Shown here in pieces: positions 16,769 through 25,230 of a stretch of DNA of 64,000 bases. Under the pieces are notes generated by a model. The model did no database searches and was not told the origin of the DNA. It was given only the letters and a program-made list of their open reading frames with translations. How positions within the stretch are numbered: position 1 is the first letter of the stretch; each line of letters opens with the position of its first letter. Origin of the DNA: Microbacterium hatanonis (GTDB lineage Bacteria > Actinomycetota > Actinomycetes > Actinomycetales > Microbacteriaceae); contig NZ_VRSV01000002.1 in the NCBI RefSeq assembly GCF_008017415.1, forward strand, positions 248,001-312,000. The letters are read 5' to 3'. The translations under genes were made by a program, and so were the position numbers.

Positions 16769-17977
16769 TCAGCGCGTCGGCAGGAGGCAGGTCGGGGTCG
16801 CAGCCGCGGTGCGGTGACGCACGCGCCCGGGGATGCCGGTGCGCTCGTCGACGAGGAGCGAGACGACCTCGCTCGCGCGCTGGCCGGCGACGAGGATCGT
16901 GTCGCGCACCACGACGTGGTTGCGCGGCCAGTGCGTGCCCGCCTCCACGAACGCGAGCGACGTGAGACCGCTGCCGTCACCGGTGATGCGCACGACACCG
17001 ATCGCGTCGCTCCCGCGCACCCCCGCGTAGAGCATTCCGCGGTCGTGACTCGGGGTGATCTCGGCCGCGGTGTCCGACCCGAGCTGCACGTCGGGCGACA
17101 GCGAGACGCCCGAGACGATGCGCCAGACCCCGTCGACGCCGGCACGCAGCGCGAACACCTCGCAGCTGAGCTCGGTGAGCACGTAGAGATGGCCGCTCGG
17201 ATGCCACACCGTGTGCCGGGGGCCGCTCCCGCGGGGCAGCACGACCTCCTGCACCAGCCGGAGCCCGCCCGTCGCCGCCCGCCAGAAGCGCACGAGGTCG
17301 AGCCCCATGTCGGTCGTGGCGACGAGACCACCGCCGAGGAAGACGCTCTGGTGCGCCCGGGAGGGGCGCGGTTCGGATGCGGCGTCGTCGGATGCTGCGC
17401 CGCCGCGCGCCGGCGGAGGCTGCACAGCATCCGGCTCGTCGTGATCCGGAACGAGATGCGCGAACTCCGCGCCCGCGGCCTCCCGCAGGGCGCGGGTCGC
17501 GGCAGCGAGGTCGCTCGCCGGCGAAGAGGCGACGCTCGCGGGGCCGTCGGGGCCGAACGGATCGCTCGCGGCGGGAGCGATCCACGGCGATGAGGGCCGA
17601 CCGTCGGCGTCCAGCGCCATGCGGACGACCCGCCCGTCGTTCCAGCAGCTCGCGATGAGGAACGCGCCGTCGGGTGAGACACCGACGTGGCAGACCGCCG
17701 AACCCGCCTCGACAGGACGACCGTGGCGGGCGAGCGTCGTCTCACCCGTGAGGCGGTACGCCTGCACCGTGCCGTCGGCCTCGAGGGCGGCGTAGAGCAC
17801 GTCGAGCGAGGGGTGCCGGGCGATCCAGGAGGGCGATCCGGGGGCGATGACCGCGGTCGGACCCAGTCCGAGCGGACCGGAGGCCCAGGGCGAGTCGGCC
17901 TCGCCCGCCTGCAGCAGTCCGATGCCCTCGGCCTCGCCCTTGCCGCTCGCGGAGTACCCGCCGACCCAGAGGCGCAT
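16769..17977 (-). CDS. Lactonase-type seven-bladed beta-propeller protein
   Basis: A protein of 402 residues in the 6-phosphogluconolactonase (YbhE/Pgl-like) beta-propeller family. Blades are visible as repeated IARHPSLDVLYAALEADGTVQAY, CHVGVSPDGAFLIASCWNDGRV, HTVWHPSGHLYVLTELSCEV and ITPSHDRGMLYAGVRGSDAI. A less conserved insert of about 70 residues (Ala/Pro/Asp rich) lies near the middle. The predicted role is lactone hydrolysis in the cytoplasm, although many family members are uncharacterised. Its ATG shares one base with the purA stop codon (TGATG), so translation is coupled to purA, an unusual partner. Confidence 0.88.
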   Translation of the reverse strand: MRLWVGGYSASGKGEAEGIGLLQAGEADSPWASGPLGLGPTAVIAPGSPSWIARHPSLDVLYAALEADGTVQAYRLTGETTLARHGRPVEAGSAVCHVGVSPDGAFLIASCWNDGRVVRMALDADGRPSSPWIAPAASDPFGPDGPASVASSPASDLAAATRALREAAGAEFAHLVPDHDEPDAVQPPPARGGAASDDAASEPRPSRAHQSVFLGGGLVATTDMGLDLVRFWRAATGGLRLVQEVVLPRGSGPRHTVWHPSGHLYVLTELSCEVFALRAGVDGVWRIVSGVSLSPDVQLGSDTAAEITPSHDRGMLYAGVRGSDAIGVVRITGDGSGLTSLAFVEAGTHWPRNHVVVRDTILVAGQRASEVVSLLVDERTGIPGRVRHRTAAATPTCLLPTR

Positions 17978-19263
17978 CAGTCGACCAGAGGCGTGCGCAC
18001 GATCACGGCGTCGCGGGCGGCGCCGACTCCGATGACCGAGATGCGCGTTCCGCTCATGCCCTCCAGTGCGAGCACGTAGTCCTGGGCCTCCCGCGGGAGG
18101 TCCTCGAAGGTGCGGGCGCCCGAGATGTCGCTCTTCCATCCGGGGAAGTACTCCAGGATCGGCTTCGCGTGGTGGAAGTCGGTCTGGCTCACCGGCACCT
18201 CGTCGAAGCGCACCCCGTCGACGTCGTAGGCGACGCATACGGGGATCTGCTCGAGGCCCGAGAGGATGTCGAGCTTCGTCAGCACGAGGTCGGTGATGCC
18301 GTTGATGCGCGTCGCGTAGCGCGTGATCGGGGCGTCGTACCAGCCCACCCGGCGAGGACGACCGGTGGTGGTGCCGAACTCGAAGCCGCGCGAGCGCAGC
18401 CATTCGCCCTGCTCGTCGAAGAGCTCGGTCGGGAACGGGCCCGATCCGACGCGGGTCGTGTAAGCCTTCACGATGCCGACGATGCGGTCGAGTCGGTTGG
18501 GTCCTACGCCGGCACCGGTCGCCGCGCCGCCGGCCGTGGCCGACGACGACGTGACGAACGGGTAGGTGCCGTGGTCGACGTCGAGCATGGTCGCCTGGCC
18601 GCCCTCGAAGACGACGACCTCGCCCGCGTCGAGCGCCTCGTTCAGCAGGAGGGAGGTGTCGGCGACCATCGGACGCAGCCGCTCGGCGTAGGAGAGAAGG
18701 TCTTCGACGATCTCGTCGACGGCGATAGAGCGACGGTTGAAGACCTTCACCAGCAGATGGTTCTTGCCGTCGAGGGCGCCCTCGACCTTCTGGCGCAGGA
18801 TGTTCTCGTCGAAGAGGTCCTGCACGCGGATGCCGACGCGGTTGATCTTGTCGGCGTATGCCGGACCGATGCCGCGGCCGGTCGTACCGATCTGCCGCTT
18901 GCCGAGGAAGCGCTCGGTGACCTTGTCGAGCGTGCGGTGGTACTGGGTGATGACGTGGGCGTTGGCGCTGACGCGCAGACGCGACGTGTCGAGGCCGCGG
19001 GCGTTGAGGGCCTCGAGCTCGTAGAAGAGCACCTCGAGGTCGACCACGACGCCGTTGCCGATGACCGGGATGACCCCGGGCGAGAGGATGCCCGAGGGCA
19101 GCAGGTGCAGGGCGTACTTCTCGTCGCCGATGACGACGGTGTGCCCGGCGTTGTTGCCGCCGTTGAACTTGACGACCCAGTCGGTGCGTTCGCCGAGGAG
19201 GTCGGTCGCCTTCCCCTTGCCTTCGTCGCCCCACTGGACTCCGACGATGACGATTCCAGGCAT
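17977..19263 (-). CDS. purA: Adenylosuccinate synthetase
   Basis: Joins IMP and aspartate using GTP, the first step from IMP to AMP. It has 428 residues from the ATG at 19263, preceded by GAGGAG; an upstream ATG at 19287 lacks a ribosome site. The GTP P-loop GDEGKGK stands at residues 12-18 with the catalytic Asp13, and NNAGHTVV follows near 38 with the catalytic His. [19 protein letters not shown] lies near 125, and the C-terminal R-x-S-VIGVG is present. It is followed by a lactonase-like gene overlapped by one base. Confidence 0.97.
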   Translation of the reverse strand: MPGIVIVGVQWGDEGKGKATDLLGERTDWVVKFNGGNNAGHTVVIGDEKYALHLLPSGILSPGVIPVIGNGVVVDLEVLFYELEALNARGLDTSRLRVSANAHVITQYHRTLDKVTERFLGKRQIGTTGRGIGPAYADKINRVGIRVQDLFDENILRQKVEGALDGKNHLLVKVFNRRSIAVDEIVEDLLSYAERLRPMVADTSLLLNEALDAGEVVVFEGGQATMLDVDHGTYPFVTSSSATAGGAATGAGVGPNRLDRIVGIVKAYTTRVGSGPFPTELFDEQGEWLRSRGFEFGTTTGRPRRVGWYDAPITRYATRINGITDLVLTKLDILSGLEQIPVCVAYDVDGVRFDEVPVSQTDFHHAKPILEYFPGWKSDISGARTFEDLPREAQDYVLALEGMSGTRISVIGVGAARDAVIVRTPLVD

Positions 19264-19298
19264 GGGCGCTCCTCGCGTCGATGGCACAGATCGTGCTC

Positions 19299-19304
19299 AT
19301 TCTA
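19299..19304 (-). promoter_or_regulatory. purA: Probable purA -10 box
   Basis: Minus-strand TAGAAT lies 36 nt before the purA ATG, leaving a leader of about 29 nt that contains the GAGGAG ribosome site. No clear -35 was seen. Confidence 0.4.
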
Positions 19305-19351
19305 CCGAGGGGGCGTCGAACGCCGTCGCCCCCTCGCCCACGGACGGGCCG

Positions 19352-20563
19352 TCAGGACACGGCAGCGAGGTACCGTACCGCTCCCTGGCGCCAGTTGAGC
19401 GTGACGTGGTGCGAGATCATCTCCACGTCTCGCTTCGCCCGGGACACCGGGTGCGACGCGTTGCCCGCCTTCGCTCCGACGAGGGAGAAGATCTGCTGAA
19501 CGCTGCGGAGCGCGGTGCGGGTGGAGAGGGCGTTGTCGCGCAGATCTCGTGCCACCTCCGCCTCGGTGGACTCGACGCGGGCCCGCGCTCGCTCCGAGGC
19601 CTGCAGACTGCGCTTCTCGATGAGGAGGCGTGCCATCTCGGCGTCCCCCTGCGCCTGGGCGAACTCGGAGGCGACGTAGTCCGATTCGCTCAGACGCACG
19701 GCCCCGCCGAGGGCGTTCGCGACACGGGTGCTGGTACCGACCGTCTCGGCGAAGTGCTCGGCCGCCCCCCAGGCCGCCCCGACCGCGCACGAGGCGAACG
19801 GGAAACGTCCGTTCGAGGGCCATGTCGCCCACATCGTGTCGAAGGTCGGGTGGAGCGCACGCCGCTCCTTGAGCTTGTGGACCGTGTCCTTCGCCAGCTG
19901 CACCCGGTGCTCGGGGACGAACACGTCGCTCACCGACATGGTGCGGCTTCCCGTGCCGCGCATCCCGGTGGGGTACCAGTCGTCGACGGTCTCCGCGTCG
20001 GAGTGCGGGAGCACGAACATGTGCCCCTCGCCGTCGTCGCCCGCGGGCGCGTTGAAGATCAGCCACTCCGAGAAGTCCGAGCCGCTGCAGAACCCCCACT
20101 GCCCGGTGAGACGGTACCCGCCGCGCACCTTCTCGGCGACGGCCTTCGGGTTCATGTTGGTGTTGCCAGCCAGGGTCGCGAACGTGTCGGGGCCCCAGAT
20201 CTCGTCCTGGACCTCTTCGGGGAAGGCCAGGATGGCGGTGTTGTCGGAGCTCAGGATGCTGAAGACCCACGCCGTCGAGGTGCAGCCGCGCGCGAGGTTC
20301 ATGGCCACCCGGGCGTGCTCGTGCTCGCTCAATTCGAGGCCGCCGTACTTCTTCGGCTTCAGCATGTGGAAGAACCCGGCGTCCCCCAGACGACGATAGG
20401 TGTCGGCGGAGATGCGGCGATCCGCATCGACGTCGGCCGCCCGTTCCCGCAGCAGGGGGATCATCGCCTGGGCGGCGGCGACCATGTCGTCGGCCGTGAG
20501 GTCGGGAGAGGGGGCGGGCCGCGCTGCGGCGACCCTGCTGGCTTCGGATGTCATGGCGTTCAT
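19352..20563 (-). CDS. Acyl-CoA dehydrogenase-fold flavin monooxygenase (group D, oxygenase component)
   Basis: A protein of 403 residues from the ATG at 20563, which has AGGAGAGG before it. The fold is acyl-CoA dehydrogenase-like with the FMN/FADH2-dependent group D pattern (DszC, HsaA, HpaB relatives): LGDAGFFHMLKPKKYGGLEL, GCTSTAWVFSILSS, GGYRLTGQWGFCSGSDFSEW, GTGSRTMSVSDVFVPEHR and a C-terminal HPVSRAKRDVEMISHH. The catalytic acid of true dehydrogenases is not evident. These oxygenases take reduced flavin from a separate reductase; a flavin reductase gene lies in the divergent operon at 23131, so the two probably work together. Substrate unknown. Confidence 0.9.
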   Translation of the reverse strand: MNAMTSEASRVAAARPAPSPDLTADDMVAAAQAMIPLLRERAADVDADRRISADTYRRLGDAGFFHMLKPKKYGGLELSEHEHARVAMNLARGCTSTAWVFSILSSDNTAILAFPEEVQDEIWGPDTFATLAGNTNMNPKAVAEKVRGGYRLTGQWGFCSGSDFSEWLIFNAPAGDDGEGHMFVLPHSDAETVDDWYPTGMRGTGSRTMSVSDVFVPEHRVQLAKDTVHKLKERRALHPTFDTMWATWPSNGRFPFASCAVGAAWGAAEHFAETVGTSTRVANALGGAVRLSESDYVASEFAQAQGDAEMARLLIEKRSLQASERARARVESTEAEVARDLRDNALSTRTALRSVQQIFSLVGAKAGNASHPVSRAKRDVEMISHHVTLNWRQGAVRYLAAVS

Positions 20564-20674
20564 GGTGGGCCTCTCCTGCGGCGTCGTCGCCGCAGTCGCT
20601 CGGAAGGGATCTCCCTCCATGGTGTGAGCGGCTTCATCACCGGTCAAACAGAACATTCCGCGCAATATGCACGC

Positions 20675-21634
20675 TCAGAGCGTGGAAGCCGCCCGCGGGT
20701 ACTGGGCGCGCATGAGCTCGGCGAGAGCCAGGGTGCGCTGCGACGGCGACGTCCCGCGGGCCCAGGCGAACACCACGGAGACCGGCGGCGGAGTGGGCTC
20801 GATCTCCTTCTCCACGATGGGCAGGCCCTCGTAGCTGCTCTTGTTGGAGGGGCGTTGGACGAGGATCGCGTACGCCGAGTCGGACCGCGCCACGATCGAG
20901 CGCGTGAGCTCGAACACGTGCGTGCGGTGCCGCACGCGCGGCACGACGCCGTGCCCGTCGAACAGCGACATCGCGTAGCGCGTGCTGGGCGTCTGATCGA
21001 ACAGCACCAGGGGCGCCTCCGCGAGCTGCTGGACGGTGACCGTGTCCTGCCGCGCCAACGGGTTCGACTCCCCGAAGAGCGCATAGCCGCGCGCCTCGTA
21101 GAGGACGAACGACTCGAGGTCGTCCATGTCGCCCATCGCGTACATGATGGCGGCGTCGATCGAGCCGGCCAACAGCGCGGCGCGCAGCTCGTCCTGCGCA
21201 TCGACGGTGAAGTCGATCGAGACGCGGGGGTGCAGGTCTTCGAACTCCTCGAGCACCCGTGGGAGGATCGCGGGCGCCAGGGTCACGAAGCATCCGACCA
21301 CCAACGGACCCACGAGCTGCTCGCCATCCCCGCGGACGGCGAAACCGAGCTCGGCGACCTCCGACAGCAGTCGCCGCGCTCTCGGCAGCACGAGCGAACC
21401 GGTCGAGGTGAGGGTGATGCCCTGCGCGCGCCGTCGGATGCAGAGCTCCGCCCCGAGGACACGTTCCAGTTCGGTGATCGACGCGGCGATCGCCGACGCC
21501 GAGAACTGCAGCCGTCGGGCCGCCCCGCTGATGGTCCCCTCCTCCGCAGCCGCCACGAAGTGCGCCAGCTGCCGGAAGGTCAGTTCCGCCCGGAAGAGCC
21601 CGGCGTCGATCATCTCGTCACTGAGATTGTCCAT
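20675..21634 (-). CDS. LysR-family regulator of the flavin monooxygenase locus
   Basis: A LysR protein of 319 residues: an N-terminal winged helix (about 18-78, LTFRQLAHFVAAAEEGTISGAARRLQFSASAI) and a C-terminal periplasmic-binding-fold effector domain. It sits directly upstream of the monooxygenase on the same strand and diverges from the binding-protein gene, the standard position of a local activator. A perfect palindrome CGGTC-A-GACCG (21650-21660) lies 16 bp before its ATG and may be its site. The ATG is preceded by AATCAT and six bases, so the message may be leaderless. Confidence 0.92.
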   Translation of the reverse strand: MDNLSDEMIDAGLFRAELTFRQLAHFVAAAEEGTISGAARRLQFSASAIAASITELERVLGAELCIRRRAQGITLTSTGSLVLPRARRLLSEVAELGFAVRGDGEQLVGPLVVGCFVTLAPAILPRVLEEFEDLHPRVSIDFTVDAQDELRAALLAGSIDAAIMYAMGDMDDLESFVLYEARGYALFGESNPLARQDTVTVQQLAEAPLVLFDQTPSTRYAMSLFDGHGVVPRVRHRTHVFELTRSIVARSDSAYAILVQRPSNKSSYEGLPIVEKEIEPTPPPVSVVFAWARGTSPSQRTLALAELMRAQYPRAASTL

Positions 21635-21649
21635 GGCGGGATGATTGCA

Positions 21650-21713
21650 CGGTCAGACCGCTTTTCTTCCGCGATTAGTTGAGTTTGACCGACGAAGAGC
21701 CCGCGCCCAGGCT
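21650..21713 (+). promoter_or_regulatory. Promoter of the binding lipoprotein gene with an upstream palindrome
   Basis: Plus-strand TTGACC (21685-21690), a 17-bp spacer, and CAGGCT (21708-21713). The palindrome CGGTC-A-GACCG (21650-21660) stands about 25 bp upstream of the -35, where a LysR activator usually binds, and just upstream of the divergent LysR start. The leader before the ATG at 21843 is about 120 nt. Confidence 0.5.
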
Positions 21714-21842
21714 GGGGGCGAACCCACCCACCCCGTGATCCGACAACCGGAACCGGGCGAGACGGACCGGAGTTCCCGCGGCCTCAGCGACGAGGCGGCG
21801 ATGGCTTCCTGCGTCTCGCAGCTACCTGGAGGCAGACGATCG

Positions 21843-23096
21843 ATGAAGATTTCCGCACACACCCGCCGCGCCGGGGCCGCGATCGCGGCCGCGGCCCTGT
21901 TGGCCGGATCCTTGGCCGCCTGCGCGCGAGGAGGCGACAGCCCGTCGGACGCGAGCGCCTCGTCGCCGGGGATCACCGACACCACCATCACCTTCGGGTC
22001 GACCGCACCCTTGACGGGGCCTGCGGCGGGCGTGGGCAACTGCGCCATCGACGGTGCGACGGCGTACTTCGAGATGCGCAACGCCGAGGGCGGAATCGCC
22101 TTCGGCGACGGCAAGACGCGCACCGTCGAGTTCCGCGCATACGACGACGGATACGACCCGCAGCGGGCTGCGGCGAACTTCCAGCAGATGGTCTCGGACG
22201 GCGTCGTCGGCGCCGCGCTGAGTCTCGGTACGCCGACGAACCGCGCCTGGCGGGAGGCCGCCATCGCCGAGGAGGTGCCCCAGGTGCTGCTGCAGACGGG
22301 TGACCCCATCTTCAGCGACCGGGCGGAGAGCCCCTGGCAGCTCGGACTCCTGCCGATCTACCAGCTCGAGGGCGAGGCCTTCGGCAGGATGCTGGTCGAC
22401 AGCGGGGAGACGCACGAAGTGGCGGTCCTCTTCCAGAACGACGACTTCGGCGAGGGCTACGTCGAGGGGCTCAAGCGGGCCATCGAAGGCTCGGAGAACG
22501 TGACGATCGTGAAGGAGGTCGGCTACGAGGCGACCGCGACCGACGTCTCGGCACAGGTGACCGATCTCGCATCCACGGGCGCCGACGTCTTCTACAACGC
22601 CATGTCGTCGCTCGCGCCGCTGGTGATCGGTTCGCTGCAGCAGGCAGCCTCGCTGAACTGGACCCCGAGCGTGTTCCTCCCGTCCACCTCGTCGAGCCCG
22701 GCGGCGCTGCTGACGCCCTCCGGCGTGGCCGACCGCTTCCCCGCGATCTACACGACGGCGTCGTCGGCGTCGGCCAGCGCCCCCGACTTCGCGACGAGCG
22801 AGGACGGCACGGAGTTCCTCGACGCCCTCGCGGAGTACACGAACCAGGATGCCGCCCCCGGATTCCCGCAGTGCCTGTGGGGATGGATCGGTGCGTCGAT
22901 CCTCGAGGAGGCGTTCACCCACATGCAGGAGCCCACGCGGGAGTCGTTCATGACGGCACTGCGCGACATCTCCGACTTCGAAGCACCGTTCCTCCTGCCC
23001 GGCGCGACGATCAGCACGACCGAGGACGGCCTGCCCGCGATGAGCGACGTGCAGGTGATGGGTTACAACGGCGCCGGATTCTCTCCGGCCGGATGA
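21843..23096 (+). CDS. Branched-chain amino acid-type ABC transporter binding lipoprotein
   Basis: A lipoprotein of 417 residues from the ATG at 21843 (TGGAGG about ten bases before). It has a lipobox LAAC (Cys27) and a Leu/Ile/Val-binding (PBP type 1) domain: TTITFGSTAPLTGPAAGVGN, AVLFQNDDFGEGYVEGLKRAI and DVSAQVTDLASTGADVFYNA. Such proteins also bind amides and aromatic acids. No permease or ATPase gene is near, so it either serves a transporter elsewhere or acts as a sensor partner. It is followed 34 nt later by the flavin reductase fusion and probably belongs to that operon. Ligand unknown; by position it may be the monooxygenase substrate. Confidence 0.9.
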   Translation: MKISAHTRRAGAAIAAAALLAGSLAACARGGDSPSDASASSPGITDTTITFGSTAPLTGPAAGVGNCAIDGATAYFEMRNAEGGIAFGDGKTRTVEFRAYDDGYDPQRAAANFQQMVSDGVVGAALSLGTPTNRAWREAAIAEEVPQVLLQTGDPIFSDRAESPWQLGLLPIYQLEGEAFGRMLVDSGETHEVAVLFQNDDFGEGYVEGLKRAIEGSENVTIVKEVGYEATATDVSAQVTDLASTGADVFYNAMSSLAPLVIGSLQQAASLNWTPSVFLPSTSSSPAALLTPSGVADRFPAIYTTASSASASAPDFATSEDGTEFLDALAEYTNQDAAPGFPQCLWGWIGASILEEAFTHMQEPTRESFMTALRDISDFEAPFLLPGATISTTEDGLPAMSDVQVMGYNGAGFSPAG

Positions 23097-23130
23097 GACG
23101 GCCGTGGTCACCACCGTCGAAGGAGATGTC

Positions 23131-24324
23131 ATGACGACCGATGCGATCGCCTCCGCCCAGCGCGCTAACGAGAAGTCCGTCTGGTGGCGGGCCGTGCTCG
23201 GCGAGTATCCGACCGGCGTCTGCCTCGTCGCCTCGCGCGGCGACGATGACGAGCCGATAGGGATGGTGGTCGGGAGCTTCGTCGCCGTCAGCGAAGAGCC
23301 CCCTCTCATCGGCTTCTTCGCGGGGCGGGACTCGCGCACGTTGCCCGAGCTGGTCTCGAGCGGACGCTTCAGCGCCAGCGTGCTGAGCGACGACGACGAG
23401 ACCTTCTGCCGGGCGTTCGCGAGCAAGGCGCCGGACAGGTGGGACCGCAGGCCGTTCGTCGACACACCGAACGGCGCGCCGCGGCTCGCCGACGCCGTCG
23501 CCTGGTTCGACGCCTCCATCGAATCCACCCGGACATACGGCGACCACACCTTCGTCGTGGGACGGGTGCACGATTTCGGAGCGGGCGCCGGCGGGGCGGA
23601 GATGCCTCTGCTGTTCCGGCGCGCGGGCTACGGGTCGTTCTCGGCCCCCGGCGAGACCTACGACGCGAGAGCGTTCATCGAGCGGCTGCGCTGGGCGTCG
23701 ATGGCGGAGCGCGAGATCGAATCCCTCTCGGCCGAGCTCGGGGTCGAGGTCGCCGTCAACACCCAGCTCGGCGATTCCGTCGTCACGCTCGCCTCCGTCG
23801 CCCCCGACTCGACGCTGAGCACGTTCGACAACGTCGGCGCGGCACACCCGTGGGCGGCGCCCATCTCACCGGTGTTCGCGGCGTGGGCGCCGACGGCACG
23901 ACGGCATGCGTGGGAGGAGGCCTCCCGCCACCTGACGGGGTCGGTCGACCGCGCGCTCATCGAAGACCAGCTGCGCGGCGTGCGCGAACGCGGCTACGCG
24001 ATCGCGGGAGATCAGGCCCTCACCGACCGCTTCCTCCGGCTGGTCCGCGGCAACCGCACCGACCGTGTCGCGTACGCCCGGGTCTGGGCCGAGATCGCCG
24101 CCAGTCGCCGACGGCTGGAGGACGACCACGGAGTGCACTGGGGCGAGGTCGCCGTCGTGCAGGTGCCGATCTTCGACGAGGGGGGCGACGTGGTGCTGAG
24201 CATCTACGCGATCGGGTGGCAGCACTCGATGTCGCAGCGGACCTCCGAGCTCCTGGTGGAGCGGATGCGTACGGCAGCCGATCGCATATCGACGAGGATC
24301 GCCGCATCGCGCACAAGGGGCTGA
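23131..24324 (+). CDS. Flavin reductase fused to an IclR-type ligand-binding domain
   Basis: A protein of 397 residues from the ATG at 23131 (AAGGAG six bases before). Residues 1-165 are a flavin reductase-like (FMN-binding split barrel) domain: LGEYPTGVCLVASRGDDDEPIGMVVGSF, EEPPLIGFFAGRDSRTLPEL, RFSASVLSDDDE, and THTFVVGRV-like YGDHTFVVGRVHDF. Residues about 175-395 resemble the effector-binding half of IclR regulators: LSAELGVEVAVNTQLGDSVV, HPWAAPISPVFAAWAP, then RERGYAIAGDQA and a C-terminal GDVVLSIYAIGW. The IclR DNA-binding helix is absent. It would supply reduced flavin to the divergent oxygenase, with ligand control of the reductase as an attractive inference. Confidence 0.88.
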   Translation: MTTDAIASAQRANEKSVWWRAVLGEYPTGVCLVASRGDDDEPIGMVVGSFVAVSEEPPLIGFFAGRDSRTLPELVSSGRFSASVLSDDDETFCRAFASKAPDRWDRRPFVDTPNGAPRLADAVAWFDASIESTRTYGDHTFVVGRVHDFGAGAGGAEMPLLFRRAGYGSFSAPGETYDARAFIERLRWASMAEREIESLSAELGVEVAVNTQLGDSVVTLASVAPDSTLSTFDNVGAAHPWAAPISPVFAAWAPTARRHAWEEASRHLTGSVDRALIEDQLRGVRERGYAIAGDQALTDRFLRLVRGNRTDRVAYARVWAEIAASRRRLEDDHGVHWGEVAVVQVPIFDEGGDVVLSIYAIGWQHSMSQRTSELLVERMRTAADRISTRIAASRTRG

Positions 24325-24484
24325 CACGGCGGCGTCGCCCGGTACGGCGGCGTCGTCGAGCGCGGGACGGGGTCGGCTCCCCGGCGGCCCGTGCATGCGG
24401 GGGAATACATCACGGTCGACGTGCATTGCTCTTCGTGACGGTCGATTCGTCCGTCGCCTCCCCCCGATCGAGAATGTTCGAACC

Positions 24485-25186
24485 ATGCCCGCATCCGACG
24501 ACCACGCCCGCTGGCGCGCCGCCCGAGAGCGCTCCGTCGCCTCGCCGACCGGCAACCTCTCCCTCGTGGAGACCCGCTGGACCGGCGAGCGCCCCGACAT
24601 CGACGCCGCCCGATCCGCAGCATCCGACACCGTCGAGGTCACGCCGATACAGCGCACCGCGATCGACGGCAGCGGGGCGATCGAGCATGGTCTGCGGTTC
24701 TGGGACGCCGACGCCTCTGCGATCCGCGCGTTCGACCGCATCGACGCCTACCCCTACGACCCGGCGTGGGTGCTCGAGGGCACCTTCACCCCGGTGGCGG
24801 AGGGCCGCACCGTGCCGTTCGAGCACATCCGCGACAACGGCGGCACGCGCGACCTGGTCGTTCCCGGCGACATCGCTCTGACCCTCGACGGCCACGACTA
24901 CACGCTCGCCGCCTTCGACGACGGCGGAAAGCTCCTGCTCGTCTTCGGCGATCCGACGAACGGCGATGAGACGTACGGCGCCGGCCGCTTCCTCTTCGTA
25001 CAGCACGACGAGAACGATCCGCAGCGGGTGGTGCTCGACTTCAACCGTGCGTTCGTGCCGCCGTGCGGCTTCTCGGCCCAGTACAACTGCCCCCTGCCTC
25101 CCGCCTCGAACCGGTTCCCCGTTCCGGTCCGCGCCGGGGAGAAGTCCGTCGTCTTCCGCGACGGCTTCGACATCTACGCGGCCTGA
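24485..25186 (+). CDS. DUF1684 family protein
   Basis: A protein of 233 residues from the ATG at 24485. The DUF1684 core is clear: LVVPGDIALTLDGHDYTLAAF, LLLVFGDPTNGDETYGAGRFLF, VVLDFNRAFVPPCGFSAQYNCPLPP and a final G-E-K. Function is not established; the GRFLF and NPPCAF-like (VPPCGFSAQY) motifs are family hallmarks. There is no signal peptide. A GAATGT hexamer seven bases before the ATG is a weak leaderless candidate. The 160 nt before it hold nothing else I recognise. The next gene begins 44 nt later and may be co-transcribed. Confidence 0.88.
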   Translation: MPASDDHARWRAARERSVASPTGNLSLVETRWTGERPDIDAARSAASDTVEVTPIQRTAIDGSGAIEHGLRFWDADASAIRAFDRIDAYPYDPAWVLEGTFTPVAEGRTVPFEHIRDNGGTRDLVVPGDIALTLDGHDYTLAAFDDGGKLLLVFGDPTNGDETYGAGRFLFVQHDENDPQRVVLDFNRAFVPPCGFSAQYNCPLPPASNRFPVPVRAGEKSVVFRDGFDIYAA

Positions 25187-25230
25187 GCCGCGCGCATCCA
25201 CAGCACCCGAAGCACCCTGGAGTACCCCCC

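Noticed and set aside
24325-24484. Direct repeat ACGGTCGAY upstream of the DUF1684 gene
   Set aside because: Only two short copies about 25 bp apart, too weak to call a site.
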